Of a stretch of DNA of 64,000 nucleotides, positions 51,396-59,658 are shown in pieces. Source of the DNA: JAFEDN01 sp963795715 (GTDB taxonomy: Bacteria; Pseudomonadota; Gammaproteobacteria; Coxiellales; Coxiellaceae). The stretch's first letter is position 1. The number at the start of each line of letters is the position of its first letter. A program made the translations under genes and the position numbers. Location of the stretch: contig CAWCIY010000002.1 of assembly GCA_963795715.1 (NCBI GenBank), positions 1,178,001 through 1,242,000 of the forward strand, read 5' to 3'. A model generated the notes under the pieces. That model searched no databases. It was not told where the DNA came from and saw only the letters and a list, made by a program, of their open reading frames with translations.

Positions 51396-53042
51396 GTGTT
51401 TAGTGGGTTAAGTCAATTACAAACTTTAGATTTTTCGATCAATCACTTGAACACCAACCTCATCAGTATTCTTTCCTCTCTGTCAGTGACCTTCACTGAA
51501 TTAGATATTTCTATAAATCAAATCAGCACTCTTCCTCAAAATTTCTCAACCTTGTTACCGATTGGCCTAAAGAGTTTATCGGTAGGAGGCAATTGTTTTA
51601 TTCCTCCTGTGTTAACACCAGAGTTTATGCAGTATTTCCCTTTTCGGTTAACCACCCTTAGACTCGAATCTTCTCCTATTGTCAATATTACAGAGGATAG
51701 TTTTTCAAATTTTTCTGCGTTAACCACTTTGGATTTGTCTAATAACCAAATCAGTGTCCTCAATAAAAGCGTGTTTAGTGGGTTAAGCCAATTAATTACC
51801 TTGGATTTGGGTGGTAACCAAATCAGTGTTCTCAGCAAGGGCATGTTGAATGAGTTAAGTCAATTAACCAACTTGAATTTAGGTTATAACCAAATCAGCG
51901 TCCTCAATGGAAGCGTGTTTAATGGATTAAGCCAATTACGCACCTTGTCTTTGAATTTTAACCAAATCAGCATCCTCAGCGAGAATGTGTTTAGTGGGTT
52001 AAATCAATTAAATACATCGACTTTATGGGGAAATCAATTGAGTACCCTCAGTAAGGGCGCAATGAGTGGGTTAAACCAATTAACAGCCTTGAGCTTATTG
52101 GGTAACGAAATCAGTATTCTCGATGAGGACGTGTTTAGCGGGTTAAGTCAGTTAACCTACTTGAATTTGGCTGTTAACCAAATTAGTATCCTCAGAAATA
52201 GTGTGTTGAGTAGGTTAAACAAATTAACCACCTTGTATTTGTATACTAACCAAATCAGCGTCCTCAGTGAGGGAATATTGAGTGGGTTAAGTAAATTAAC
52301 CAATTTGAATTTAGTTGGTAACCAACTAAATGATGCCGCCATCCAGAATTTAACTCAAAATTTCCCTTATCAGTTAAACATCTTAGATGTCAGTAGAAAC
52401 CAAATTGGCAATGACGGTGCACTCGCTTTGGCAAAAATTCTTCCCTGCACGAATCTAACTTCTATCGATTTCAGTGGTAACCCGGCTAACGATACAACCT
52501 TAGCCTTAGCTGCCCAACAAAAAGCGTTAAAAAAAGTCTGTGATGATCAACGTTGTCATGCCAATTTACCCGCCACCGAATCTTGCGGCGTAAATACCAA
52601 TTCTTCGACCACTGGGCAAATGATTTGGGGATTATTCGGCAGTGTTAATGAGGTAGATGAAACCGAACCGGATTCCTTTGATTATTTTGATTGGTCTCAT
52701 CCTGTCAAAACTCCGTCATTTCAACCGGCTTTGGCTTTACCCAAGACTACTTCAGAATCCTCATCACTATTACTTACCACAAAAACGGCAGGCGCTTTCA
52801 TTTTAGGTATGGCCGGACTGAGCATTCTGTTTTACAAAAACAGTACCTGGATGCAAGCTATCGTCAACACCGGCAGTCGTTTCTTTCAACGTTGTTGGAG
52901 CGGTGGAAAAACAGAAGAAATCAAGACGATTTCTCCGGCTTGCTCATCAAATCGCCGATATGCTTTATTTCCGCTTTTATCAGCTTCTTCAGTGCAACAA
53001 GTTTCAACTATTACCAGAACAACTGATTTGACGTTACACTGA
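51396..53042 (+). CDS. Leucine-rich-repeat protein with C-terminal membrane anchor, 5'-truncated
   Basis: 548 aa from a GTG at 51396; there is no ATG or ribosome binding site and the frame opens in the middle of an LRR unit, so the native start (perhaps with a signal peptide) is lost. About 15 repeats of 24 residues follow, consensus LSQLTTLDLSxNQISVLxxxVFSG, then a cysteine-containing cap (LKKVCDDQRCHANLPATESC), an acidic spacer and one transmembrane helix (about residues 463-482: TAGAFILGMAGLSILFY), followed by a cytoplasmic-type basic tail. It is likely a surface or host-membrane interaction protein. Repeats are very similar at DNA level. Confidence 0.75.
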   Translation: MFSGLSQLQTLDFSINHLNTNLISILSSLSVTFTELDISINQISTLPQNFSTLLPIGLKSLSVGGNCFIPPVLTPEFMQYFPFRLTTLRLESSPIVNITEDSFSNFSALTTLDLSNNQISVLNKSVFSGLSQLITLDLGGNQISVLSKGMLNELSQLTNLNLGYNQISVLNGSVFNGLSQLRTLSLNFNQISILSENVFSGLNQLNTSTLWGNQLSTLSKGAMSGLNQLTALSLLGNEISILDEDVFSGLSQLTYLNLAVNQISILRNSVLSRLNKLTTLYLYTNQISVLSEGILSGLSKLTNLNLVGNQLNDAAIQNLTQNFPYQLNILDVSRNQIGNDGALALAKILPCTNLTSIDFSGNPANDTTLALAAQQKALKKVCDDQRCHANLPATESCGVNTNSSTTGQMIWGLFGSVNEVDETEPDSFDYFDWSHPVKTPSFQPALALPKTTSESSSLLLTTKTAGAFILGMAGLSILFYKNSTWMQAIVNTGSRFFQRCWSGGKTEEIKTISPACSSNRRYALFPLLSASSVQQVSTITRTTDLTLH

Positions 53043-53097
53043 GTACTCGCTTGGCATGGTGAAATAACAGATTATTTTATTAAAGGGAGAAATACTT

Positions 53098-53136
53098 ATG
53101 GAACGTGAACCTATATCATCATTGATACCTCCGTAA
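53098..53136 (+). pseudogene. Start of a gene cut off by an IS66 element
   Basis: An ATG at 53098 with AAAGGGAGAAATACTT just upstream opens MEREPISSLIPP and meets a TAA provided by the end of the IS66 element at 53133. Only eleven codons are native. The opposite flank of the IS carries abiEii in the other orientation, so the rest of this gene is not there. Confidence 0.6.
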
Positions 53137-53166
53137 GCCCCTAATAATCCCATCTTGAAGAATTCA

Positions 53167-54726
53167 TTAACCGAGTAATTTTCTGTTGATAAATTGTGGT
53201 AACAAGATCTCAGGGTCAATTTCTTTACGGCGCATTTTGTGTACTTGATTAAGGACATAAATTAAATAATTACGGGGGTCAATCTGATTTAGTTTGCAGG
53301 TCTGAATAAGGCTATAAAGAAGGGCTGATTTATTAGCACTCATTTCATTTCCAACAAATAACCAATTTTTCCTGCCCAGGGCAAAGGGACGAATTTGATT
53401 TTCAATCCAACAATTGCTAATCTCGATCTCACCGTAATCAATATAGTTTGATAAATAAGGCCATTGATTTAATGCGTACTGCACTGCTTTCCCTAATGCA
53501 CTTTGCGGGGGCGCATTGATTTTTTGTAGTTTTAAATAAATTAATTCGAGTAAAGGTTTAGATTTTTCCTGACGAATGCTTTTCCGTTTAATAAAACTTT
53601 GATCTTTAGCTTCTCTTTCTACTTCATATAGTTTATCTATGATTCCCAATAATTCTCCCGCTTTGCCAGCCTTATTGTTACCATTCACTTTAATCACTTC
53701 TACAAACTTTCTCCTGGCAGGGTCCCAACAGCCAAAATTAATCACTTCAGACTTTTTCCTCTGCTCATTATAGCCGCTGTAGCCGTCTGTTTGGAGCAGA
53801 CCTTTATAGTCTTTCAATCGTCGATTGACATTATCTCCACTTCGAGTCAGGCTAAATTCAAAGAAAATAAATTGATTGTTGGGTTCGCAACTATGATAAG
53901 CCCAAAGATAGCCTTCTTTATCCGGTTTTAATACTTTGACGGTGGTTTCATCTGCTTGTAAAATTCCGATCTTTAAAAATTGCTGTTGCAGTGCTTCTCC
54001 CAAAGGCGTTAACACTTCTGCCGATCCCATCACCCAGTTGCCTAACGTATTGTCAGGAATCTCTAAACCCGCCTGCAACAAAATTTTAGATTGACGATAC
54101 AGCGGTAAATGATGCTCGTATTTTTTAATAATGACATCGGTAATAAATCCCGATGTCGCCATGCATTTAGGTAGTGGACATTCGGGTTTCTCAGCCGCTT
54201 TAACGGTTTCACAACGAGGGCAAGCATATTTGGGCCTGACATGTTCAATCACCTTAACCTGTTCGGGGCGTTCAATTTGTTCGGAAATATCTTCACCTAT
54301 TTTTTTAAGTTGGCAACCGCAGGAACAGACTTTTTCACAAGCCGGTAAATCATGCATTTGTTGTTCACGAGGAAGTTTTGAAGTATCTAACTTGCGTCCA
54401 CAGGTTTTATTTGTTCTACGTGTATAGCTAATATGCTCAACTTCTTCTTTTTCGGGTGGTTGTGTGATACAGCCATCCTCGTTAAAAACGATCTCCATCT
54501 GCAGGGTTTGACTATTCTCCGAAGAACGGCCAAATTTTCTTTGTTGCGCTAATTTGAATTGTTCTTTAAGCCAATTGATTTCTTTTTCAAGAGCAAGGAT
54601 TTTTGATTCCTGATCTAAAATCTTGGAATTTTTTTCTGTCAGTAGAGATTCAATGATAGCGGCTTTCTCAGCAGGAACATTGCTTAAAATAGCCGTCATT
54701 TCAAGGTCATTTTCTTTCTTTATCAT
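53167..54726 (-). CDS. tnpC: IS66 transposase TnpC
   Basis: About 519 aa from the ATG at 54726 (a start at 54795 is possible but would overlap tnpB). Leucine-zipper-like N-terminus (SKILALEKEINWLKEQFKLA), the QRKFGRSSE motif, zinc finger (CACP-like ARPKYACPRCET), and the DDE domain with D in GILQADETTV, D in LLQTDGYSGYN and E in the WIENQIRPFALGRKNWLFVG region. Intact frame. It performs transposition together with the small proteins TnpA and TnpB. Confidence 0.93.
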   Translation of the reverse strand: MIKKENDLEMTAILSNVPAEKAAIIESLLTEKNSKILDQESKILALEKEINWLKEQFKLAQQRKFGRSSENSQTLQMEIVFNEDGCITQPPEKEEVEHISYTRRTNKTCGRKLDTSKLPREQQMHDLPACEKVCSCGCQLKKIGEDISEQIERPEQVKVIEHVRPKYACPRCETVKAAEKPECPLPKCMATSGFITDVIIKKYEHHLPLYRQSKILLQAGLEIPDNTLGNWVMGSAEVLTPLGEALQQQFLKIGILQADETTVKVLKPDKEGYLWAYHSCEPNNQFIFFEFSLTRSGDNVNRRLKDYKGLLQTDGYSGYNEQRKKSEVINFGCWDPARRKFVEVIKVNGNNKAGKAGELLGIIDKLYEVEREAKDQSFIKRKSIRQEKSKPLLELIYLKLQKINAPPQSALGKAVQYALNQWPYLSNYIDYGEIEISNCWIENQIRPFALGRKNWLFVGNEMSANKSALLYSLIQTCKLNQIDPRNYLIYVLNQVHKMRRKEIDPEILLPQFINRKLLG

Positions 54727-54778
54727 AAAGAAATGATACCAAAATTGCTGTAAATAAAGAAGCATCCATTGGATTAAT

Positions 54779-55129
54779 CTAAAAATAATCATCAAACTCC
54801 AGTTCCTTCCAGGCTGACATCGATACCCAATCTAACCCGGCCAATAACCAACTCAGTTGCCTTTCATCAACGCTCACTAATCCTTCTTCAGAAGTGCGAA
54901 TAGAAAAAAAACCATGCTCAAGACGCTTATAAACCAGCACAAATCCATTCTGATGCCAGGTTAATATCTTTATTTTCTTCCGGGTTCTGTTATAAAAAAT
55001 AAATAGACCCTCTTTTAAATTCAGGTTAAATTTGGATTGAATCATTTGGCATAAACCATCTATCGACAATCGAAAATCAACCGCTTGAGTGGCCAGCCAT
55101 ATCTTCGGCGATGATAATTTTAATTGCAT
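54779..55129 (-). CDS. tnpB: IS66 accessory protein TnpB
   Basis: 116 aa. Hallmarks of IS66 Orf2: KIWLATQAVDFRLSIDGLCQ, LFIFYNRTRKKIKILTWHQN, GFVLVYKRLEHG and FF. It overlaps tnpA by ten bases and precedes tnpC by about 50 bases. Required for transposition in the family; biochemical role unknown. Confidence 0.93.
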   Translation of the reverse strand: MQLKLSSPKIWLATQAVDFRLSIDGLCQMIQSKFNLNLKEGLFIFYNRTRKKIKILTWHQNGFVLVYKRLEHGFFSIRTSEEGLVSVDERQLSWLLAGLDWVSMSAWKELEFDDYF

Positions 55130-55470
55130 GCACTCAATTCCTTAATTAATTGTTTGATGACCACTGGATCAATCAGTTCTGGAAACCTGAGTCGAATACC
55201 ATTAGAAAAAATGATTTCAAAACTTTGCTTGTTGAAATGATTAATGGATGGCCCAGGATTGACTGGGGTGAAAAAATGATTCAGCTGAAATTTTTTAATC
55301 CATTTACGAAGCGCCGATTGAGATATTTTATGAAGCTCACAATATTTTTCTATGCTTAATTTGCTAGCTTGGTAATCTTGATAGTGTTTCTTGCGCTGCT
55401 CCTCACTGTATTGAGGTTTTTTACGGTGCGTAATTTCTAAATTAGAAATAATAGCATTTTGGTCAGTCAT
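55120..55470 (-). CDS. tnpA: IS66 accessory protein TnpA
   Basis: 116 aa with a helix-turn-helix (KKHYQDYQASKLSIEKYCEL, SQSALRKWIKKF) and the C-terminal strand typical of IS66 Orf1 (FEIIFSNGIRLRFPELIDP). First gene of the element. The ATG at 55470 follows GGAGGTAAAACCTGATG-like sequence, with a clear GGAGG. Confidence 0.9.
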   Translation of the reverse strand: MTDQNAIISNLEITHRKKPQYSEEQRKKHYQDYQASKLSIEKYCELHKISQSALRKWIKKFQLNHFFTPVNPGPSINHFNKQSFEIIFSNGIRLRFPELIDPVVIKQLIKELSACN

Positions 55471-55555
55471 CAGGTTTTACCTCCTTTAATTAATCAGTAA
55501 AACCATTCAATCAAATTATTCTTATTCTAAAAAGATGGGATTATTAGGGGCTTAC

Positions 55556-55843
55556 ATTCATCCAGATGGTAACAAATAATATTAGCCTTGCCGGAAAACC
55601 ATCTTGAGTTAATCTCAAATTCTTTCTTTTGCAATTCGTAAACAGAAAAATGTTCTCGGGTATTAATTTCAATTTTCAGTTTCGCTTTAACACCCTCGAC
55701 ACCATCGGGAATAAATTTATAAAATAAAGTCGCCCGCCCTTCGTTTAATTTCCATTGCGGCTCACCAAATAATGGGTTTAATCTTTTTTTAATCGCAGTA
55801 AAAATTTCACCTATAGGCCCGGAATTAATTTGAACTAAATCGA
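55556..55843 (-). pseudogene. abiEii: abiEii toxin gene, second exon fragment
   Basis: Reads (T)CGATTTAGTTCAAATTAATT, i.e. DLVQINSGPIGEIFTAIKKR, then WKLNEGRATLFYKFIPDG, LKIEINTREHFSVYELQ and WFSGKANIICYHLDE, the middle of AbiEii nucleotidyltransferases. It continues exactly from the exon at 62547-62748 when the intron between them is removed. At 55556 the gene is cut off by the IS66 element; about 120 residues are missing, including the last helical part. Confidence 0.9.
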
Positions 55844-55883
55844 GTCAAGTAGGCCGAGGGAATCGCACCCTCAGCCCCTCACA

Positions 55884-55917
55884 GAACCGTACGTGAGACT
55901 CTCGCCTCATACGGCTC
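55884..55917 (-). ncRNA. Domain V of the outer group II intron
   Basis: A 34-nt hairpin, read as GAGCCGTATGAGGCGAGAGT followed by CTCACGTACGGTTC. The AGC catalytic triad lies near its 5' end, and the tetraloop GAGA and two-base bulge fit the standard domain V. Domain VI and the 3' splice site follow within 45 bases. Confidence 0.9.
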
Positions 55918-56486
55918 TTCTTGTTCCGTCAGCCGGAAGGTAATCAAGTTGCTTCCAATGCGCAAACAGGTAAGTTGATTTTCTAGCTAGTTTTCCTAGC
56001 TTATGCATCGCCTTTCTCGGTTTACGTCTATAGTGCTTGTATTTATTCATTAACCAAGCTGCTAAGTGAAGATCAATATGATTACTTAACGGAAAGAGCG
56101 CAGATTTATAGTATTTACCATAATAGTTCACCCAACCACGAATAATTGGGTTAAACATCTTCGATAAATCTTCTGGAGTTTTCTCGACACACCATTTCAA
56201 TCGCCATGCTCGCACCGTTCCGCGCATTTCTTTCTTTGCTCGTTGGCTTACCGCAGGAAGAAAATTTAAAATAGCCTCCCCCATTTATTCCTTGCACCTC
56301 TTGGCCTAAATTCATAGCCAAGAAATTCAAATTTTATATTAGGGTACCCTTTTCTTCTATCCTCATCCTTGCAGTAGACTATCTTCGTCTTTTCAGGATG
56401 TAAACTTAACTGACAAGCTTTCATCCTGTCTTCCAACTTTTTCCATAGCACTTTTGCTTGCGCTTCACTTTTACAGTGAATGACAA
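55907..56486 (-). pseudogene. Outer intron reverse transcriptase, C-terminal part, frameshifted
   Basis: Continues the reverse transcriptase after the inner intron: VVIHCKSEAQAKVLWKKLED, HPEKTKIVYCKDEDRR, KFEFLGYEFRPRGARN in one frame, then, after a frameshift near 56,280, the maturase (GIIM) part FNPIIRGWVNYYGKYYKSAL, ending ADGTRRAV. The frameshift disables the protein. Confidence 0.88.
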
Positions 56487-56526
56487 GTCGAGTAGCCCAA
56501 GGGAATCTCACCCTCAGGCTCTCACA

Positions 56527-56560
56527 GATCCGGTCGGGAGCCTCTCGACTCAACCGGCTC
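56527..56560 (-). ncRNA. Domain V of the inner group II intron
   Basis: 34 nt read as GAGCCGGTTGAGTCGAGAGG then CTCCCGACCGGATC, with the same layout as the outer domain V. The stem is slightly weakened near its base, where GGATC replaces GGTTC. Domain VI with TGAGATTCCC follows. Confidence 0.85.
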
Positions 56561-56567
56561 TTATTGT

Positions 56568-57812
56568 TCAAGCCGCCGGTTTGACACCTAACTTCCAGTG
56601 CGCAAATAGGCTCCATTCTCGCTGCGCGATTTTTCCAAGCCAATGTGTTGCGTTCCTTTGGTGATATCTAAACCGTTTATATTTCCGCATGACCCATCTT
56701 GTCAACGTGCGATTCAGATGCTGGAAAGTCGGGTACATCGCTGATTTGTAGTACTTACCATAATAATTTATCCATCCATACAGAAACGGATTAAACATTC
56801 TGGCCAGATCATCCAGTTCCTTGTCACTGCGCAGGTGCAATTTCCATCGCCTCATGGTCTGTCGCATTTTCTTTGCCGCTTTATCGCTCATTGCAGGACT
56901 AAAATTTACAAAGTATTTTCCATGACGATTCTTCGATCCTCGAGCACGAAAAGTGTAGCCCAGAAAATCAAATTTCTCGTTTGAATAATTACCTTGTCTG
57001 TCATCATCCTTACAGTAAACTATTTTCGTTTTCTCAGGATGGAGTTTCAGCTTGCACTCAGCCAGCCGCATTTCTATGGCTTTCCACAAAGCGGTGGCTT
57101 CTGCTTCTGAACGACAGTGCACCACACCATCATCTGCGTAGCGTTCAAATGGATTTTCCGGATAATTCCTTCTCATCCATGCATCGAACGCATAATGCAG
57201 AAACAAATTTGCCAATAACGGACTAATCACTCCCCCAGCGGGAGTCCCTTTAATCCGCTCCTGTATTTGGCCATCCGCCATTTCAATCGGCGCTTTTAAC
57301 CAGCGCTCCACATACAGCAGAAGCCATTTACAATCGGTGTTATTCCTGACTGCACGCATAAGGAGTTCCCGATCAATATTATCGAAAAATCCCTGGATAT
57401 CCAAATCCAGCACCCAGTCGTAACGCCAGCATCTCTGCCGCGCTTTACCAACCGCATCCAGTGCTGATTTCCCTGGCCTGTATCCATACGAGTCTTCGTG
57501 AAATTTTGGTTCCACTACCGGCTCCAGATACATTTTCGCAACCATTTGGGCTATCCGATCTGAAACTGTTGGAATTCCCAGTTTCCTTGTTCGACCGTCA
57601 TCTTTGGGTATCTCTACCATACGTACAGGCGGTGGGAAATAACTCCCCGATGACATTCGATTCCAAATCCTGTAGAGATTATTTTTCAAATCTTTCTCAA
57701 AATCTGTCACCGATTCATCATCAACACCTGCTGCTCCTTTGTTTGCTTTTACCCGCTTATAGGCTTCCCAAACGACTTGTCTGGAAATATCAAACGACTT
57801 TGCTATGTTCAT
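56568..57812 (-). CDS. ltrA: Group II intron reverse transcriptase/maturase (inner intron)
   Basis: 414 aa, complete. RT blocks: GAAGVDDESV (RT0), YFPPPVRMVEIPKDDGRTRK with LGIPTVSDRIAQ, EDSYGYRPGKSALDA, VLDLDIQGFFDNIDRELL, KGTPAGGVISPLLANLFLHY (note Ala in place of the usual Gln of GTPQGG), FERYADDGVVHCRSE with the catalytic YADD, KTKIVYCKDDDRQ and FLGYTFRARG; then the GIIM maturase domain (MFNPFLYGWINYYGKYYKSA). There is no endonuclease domain. It could also assist splicing of the outer intron in trans, whose RT is broken. Confidence 0.93.
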   Translation of the reverse strand: MNIAKSFDISRQVVWEAYKRVKANKGAAGVDDESVTDFEKDLKNNLYRIWNRMSSGSYFPPPVRMVEIPKDDGRTRKLGIPTVSDRIAQMVAKMYLEPVVEPKFHEDSYGYRPGKSALDAVGKARQRCWRYDWVLDLDIQGFFDNIDRELLMRAVRNNTDCKWLLLYVERWLKAPIEMADGQIQERIKGTPAGGVISPLLANLFLHYAFDAWMRRNYPENPFERYADDGVVHCRSEAEATALWKAIEMRLAECKLKLHPEKTKIVYCKDDDRQGNYSNEKFDFLGYTFRARGSKNRHGKYFVNFSPAMSDKAAKKMRQTMRRWKLHLRSDKELDDLARMFNPFLYGWINYYGKYYKSAMYPTFQHLNRTLTRWVMRKYKRFRYHQRNATHWLGKIAQREWSLFAHWKLGVKPAA

Positions 57813-58360
57813 TTTGTTCCTCCCATTTCTGGTTGTCTCAACTACTCATAGCCGAACAATACAATCCCCTTTGCTCCACTCCCATTACAGAAGCTTCATC
57901 GCTACTACGAGATTGTTCCGCCCCTGTGTCTTGCATCGGTACTCTGACTCTTGCGGGTCTTCCACTTGAGTTTCTCCCTTAGCATCAAAACGACAGGTTC
58001 CCATGTACCACTCAGAAGCCCATATCCAGTTCGCGCCACCTTCATGCCGGATGCCGTTTAAGCAGTTACCAGGTTCTCCCTTAAACTTGTCCCAGGCTAA
58101 CGACTTCTCCCGGTTTTGACATCATCTTACGCTTTCGACACTTCATCAGTGGATCACTTGCGTTCGCCTCCTGAATATTTACCTGACAAAGTCTTTGCTC
58201 TGCCTTTTCCTTAACGCTCACCACAATACCTCTTTAATATTGCATCTTAAGGTGGTTTGAAGCCTACACCTGAATGTCGGCTTCGAGGGGCCTTCCCTCA
58301 TCTCCTGTGTAGTTTGTTGATTAGGAATATATTCATCCTAACAACTTCGCATGGCGCACC

Positions 58361-58805
58361 GTCGTCTGGCATATCGCTCAAAAGGTATGTCTGGATAATT
58401 GCGTCGCATCCATTCGTCTAGCGCATAGTGCAAAAATAGATTCGCAAGTATTGGGCTAATGACACCTCCTTGCGGAGTTCCTTTACCCCTTGCTTGCAAC
58501 GTCCCATCTTTTAATTGCACAGGCGCTTTTAGCCAACGCTCAATATATAATTTTACCCATTTTGTTTGTGTGTGTTTGCACACCGCTTTCATCATGAGTT
58601 CATGATCAATATTGTCAAAGAAGCCTTTGATATCAACATCCAGTACGTAGTCATAACGCCAGCATCGCTGCCGGGCTTGGCCTACTGCATCTAGCGCTGA
58701 TTTGTTTGGCCTGTATCCGTATGAATCGCTGTGAAAGTGAGGCTCTACCTCTGGCTCAAATTGCATTTTCACAACCATTTGCGCAATCCTATCTGCTACA
58801 GTCGG
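58361..58805 (-). pseudogene. Outer intron reverse transcriptase, central part
   Basis: Carries VPTVADRIAQMVVKMQFEPE, SDSYGYRPNKSALDAVGQAR, VLDVDIKGFFDNIDHELMMK, GKGTPQGGVISPILANLFLH and FERYA. A single extra base before the GACGAC codons shifts YADD out of frame even after splicing of the inner intron, so this RT is inactive. The left edge is the recombinase element at 58806; the right edge is the inner intron. Confidence 0.88.
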
Positions 58806-58835
58806 CACGGTCAAAGCTAACTGCACGTCAGTACA

Positions 58836-59103
58836 GTCAATCTTCGGGATGGGCAACCATTACTCATCCTTTTCATCCTTTAAGAGGTCAGCAATTTAAG
58901 ATTCTTCTTTCAAAGAGATCAACAGTGAAGACATTTTAAGTTTGCAAGGATCCCTTCAAGGTACGTTCGGCATTCCTCGAGAATGGACTGATCAGGCTGA
59001 TATCAATCCTTTGCAATCGTTATCTGAACACCCGCCCATTTTGTCTTTCACACATCTTCAACAATTGGCTGATTTGATCTCTACTTTAAAACCAGTTAAC
59101 TAA
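58836..59103 (+). pseudogene. DUF5372-family gene, frameshifted
   Basis: One frame reads WATITHPFHPLRGQQFKILL, another continues with DILSLQGSLQGTFGIPREWT and ends LADLISTLKPVN. Together they form the DUF5372 family, small proteins that accompany recombinases. At least one frameshift lies near 58,925. Confidence 0.75.
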
Positions 59104-59179
59104 AAACAAAGAAATAGAGATTGAATGATGAAACATTTCATAGTAGAATCTGGACAGTTTTACAACTGTCCAGGTTTTT

Positions 59180-59515
59180 ATGAAAAATTTGACTTCCGCT
59201 CGTCTACGCCAAAAGAGAAGAACGCTTATTAAACAACTGAAAAGTATCGAAGAAAATATGATTCGAGGGTCACTCATCGAAAGGTACAAACAGTGTGGGA
59301 AATCCAATTGTCATTGCAACGAAGGGAGCAGGCATGGGCCGACTTATTACCTTTCTGTCAGTATACCGGATGCAAGAACTGTTTTAATCTACGTGTCTAT
59401 GGAAAACAAGGTAATCATCGAAGAGGCGCTGGAAAATTATCGAAAAGCCCAAACAATTATAGGAGAAATCAGCGATATCAATCGCGAGCTATTGTCACGA
59501 AAAGTCAATTTTTAA
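59180..59515 (+). CDS. DUF6788 family protein
   Basis: 111 aa, intact. YKQCGKSNCHCNEGSRHGPT contains the conserved CGKxxCxC Cys cluster of DUF6788, a family that accompanies serine recombinases, followed by YYLSVSIPDARTVLIYV. It is the only undamaged gene of the element. Its function in the element is unknown. Confidence 0.8.
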   Translation: MKNLTSARLRQKRRTLIKQLKSIEENMIRGSLIERYKQCGKSNCHCNEGSRHGPTYYLSVSIPDARTVLIYVSMENKVIIEEALENYRKAQTIIGEISDINRELLSRKVNF

Positions 59516-59658
59516 AAAGGAAATTAGAGTATCTGAAATGGATTCATCCTCCCTGACATCATTGAATTCGGCTCATGCCGCCATCATTGTAGCGAATATG
59601 CTACAAGACTATTTGGACAAAAATAAAATGATATCTACTCAAAGGGAGAAACTGAATC

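Larger units (their letters stand above)
53133..55555 (-). mobile_element. Complete IS66 element (tnpA, tnpB, tnpC)
   Basis: Terminal repeats GTAAGCCCCTAATAATCCCA (53133 onward, 24 bases perfect, complement ending at 55555). Three genes in the usual order are all in open frames. The adjacent 8-mers (ATACCTCC left, ATTCATCC right) agree at only six of eight positions, and the flanking genes do not match each other, so an original insertion has probably been rearranged. Confidence 0.92.
56487..58359 (-). mobile_element. Inner group II intron inserted in the YADD codons of the outer intron
   Basis: The 5' end at 58359 reads GTGCGCCATG (GUGYG) and the 3' end at 56487 reads GGGCTACTCGAC. Removing the 1873 bp joins GACGACG to TTGTCATTCAC and rebuilds the catalytic YADD-VVIHC of the host reverse transcriptase. 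Its own RT gene is intact and a domain V is present, so it may still be mobile. Confidence 0.92.

Noticed and set aside
51536..51844. 102-aa minus-strand frame in the LRR gene
   Set aside because: Antisense shadow of the LRR repeats.
57461..57982. 173-aa plus-strand frame across the inner intron
   Set aside because: Antisense to the RT and intron 5' RNA domains; no family and Pro/Leu/Ser-rich shadow composition.
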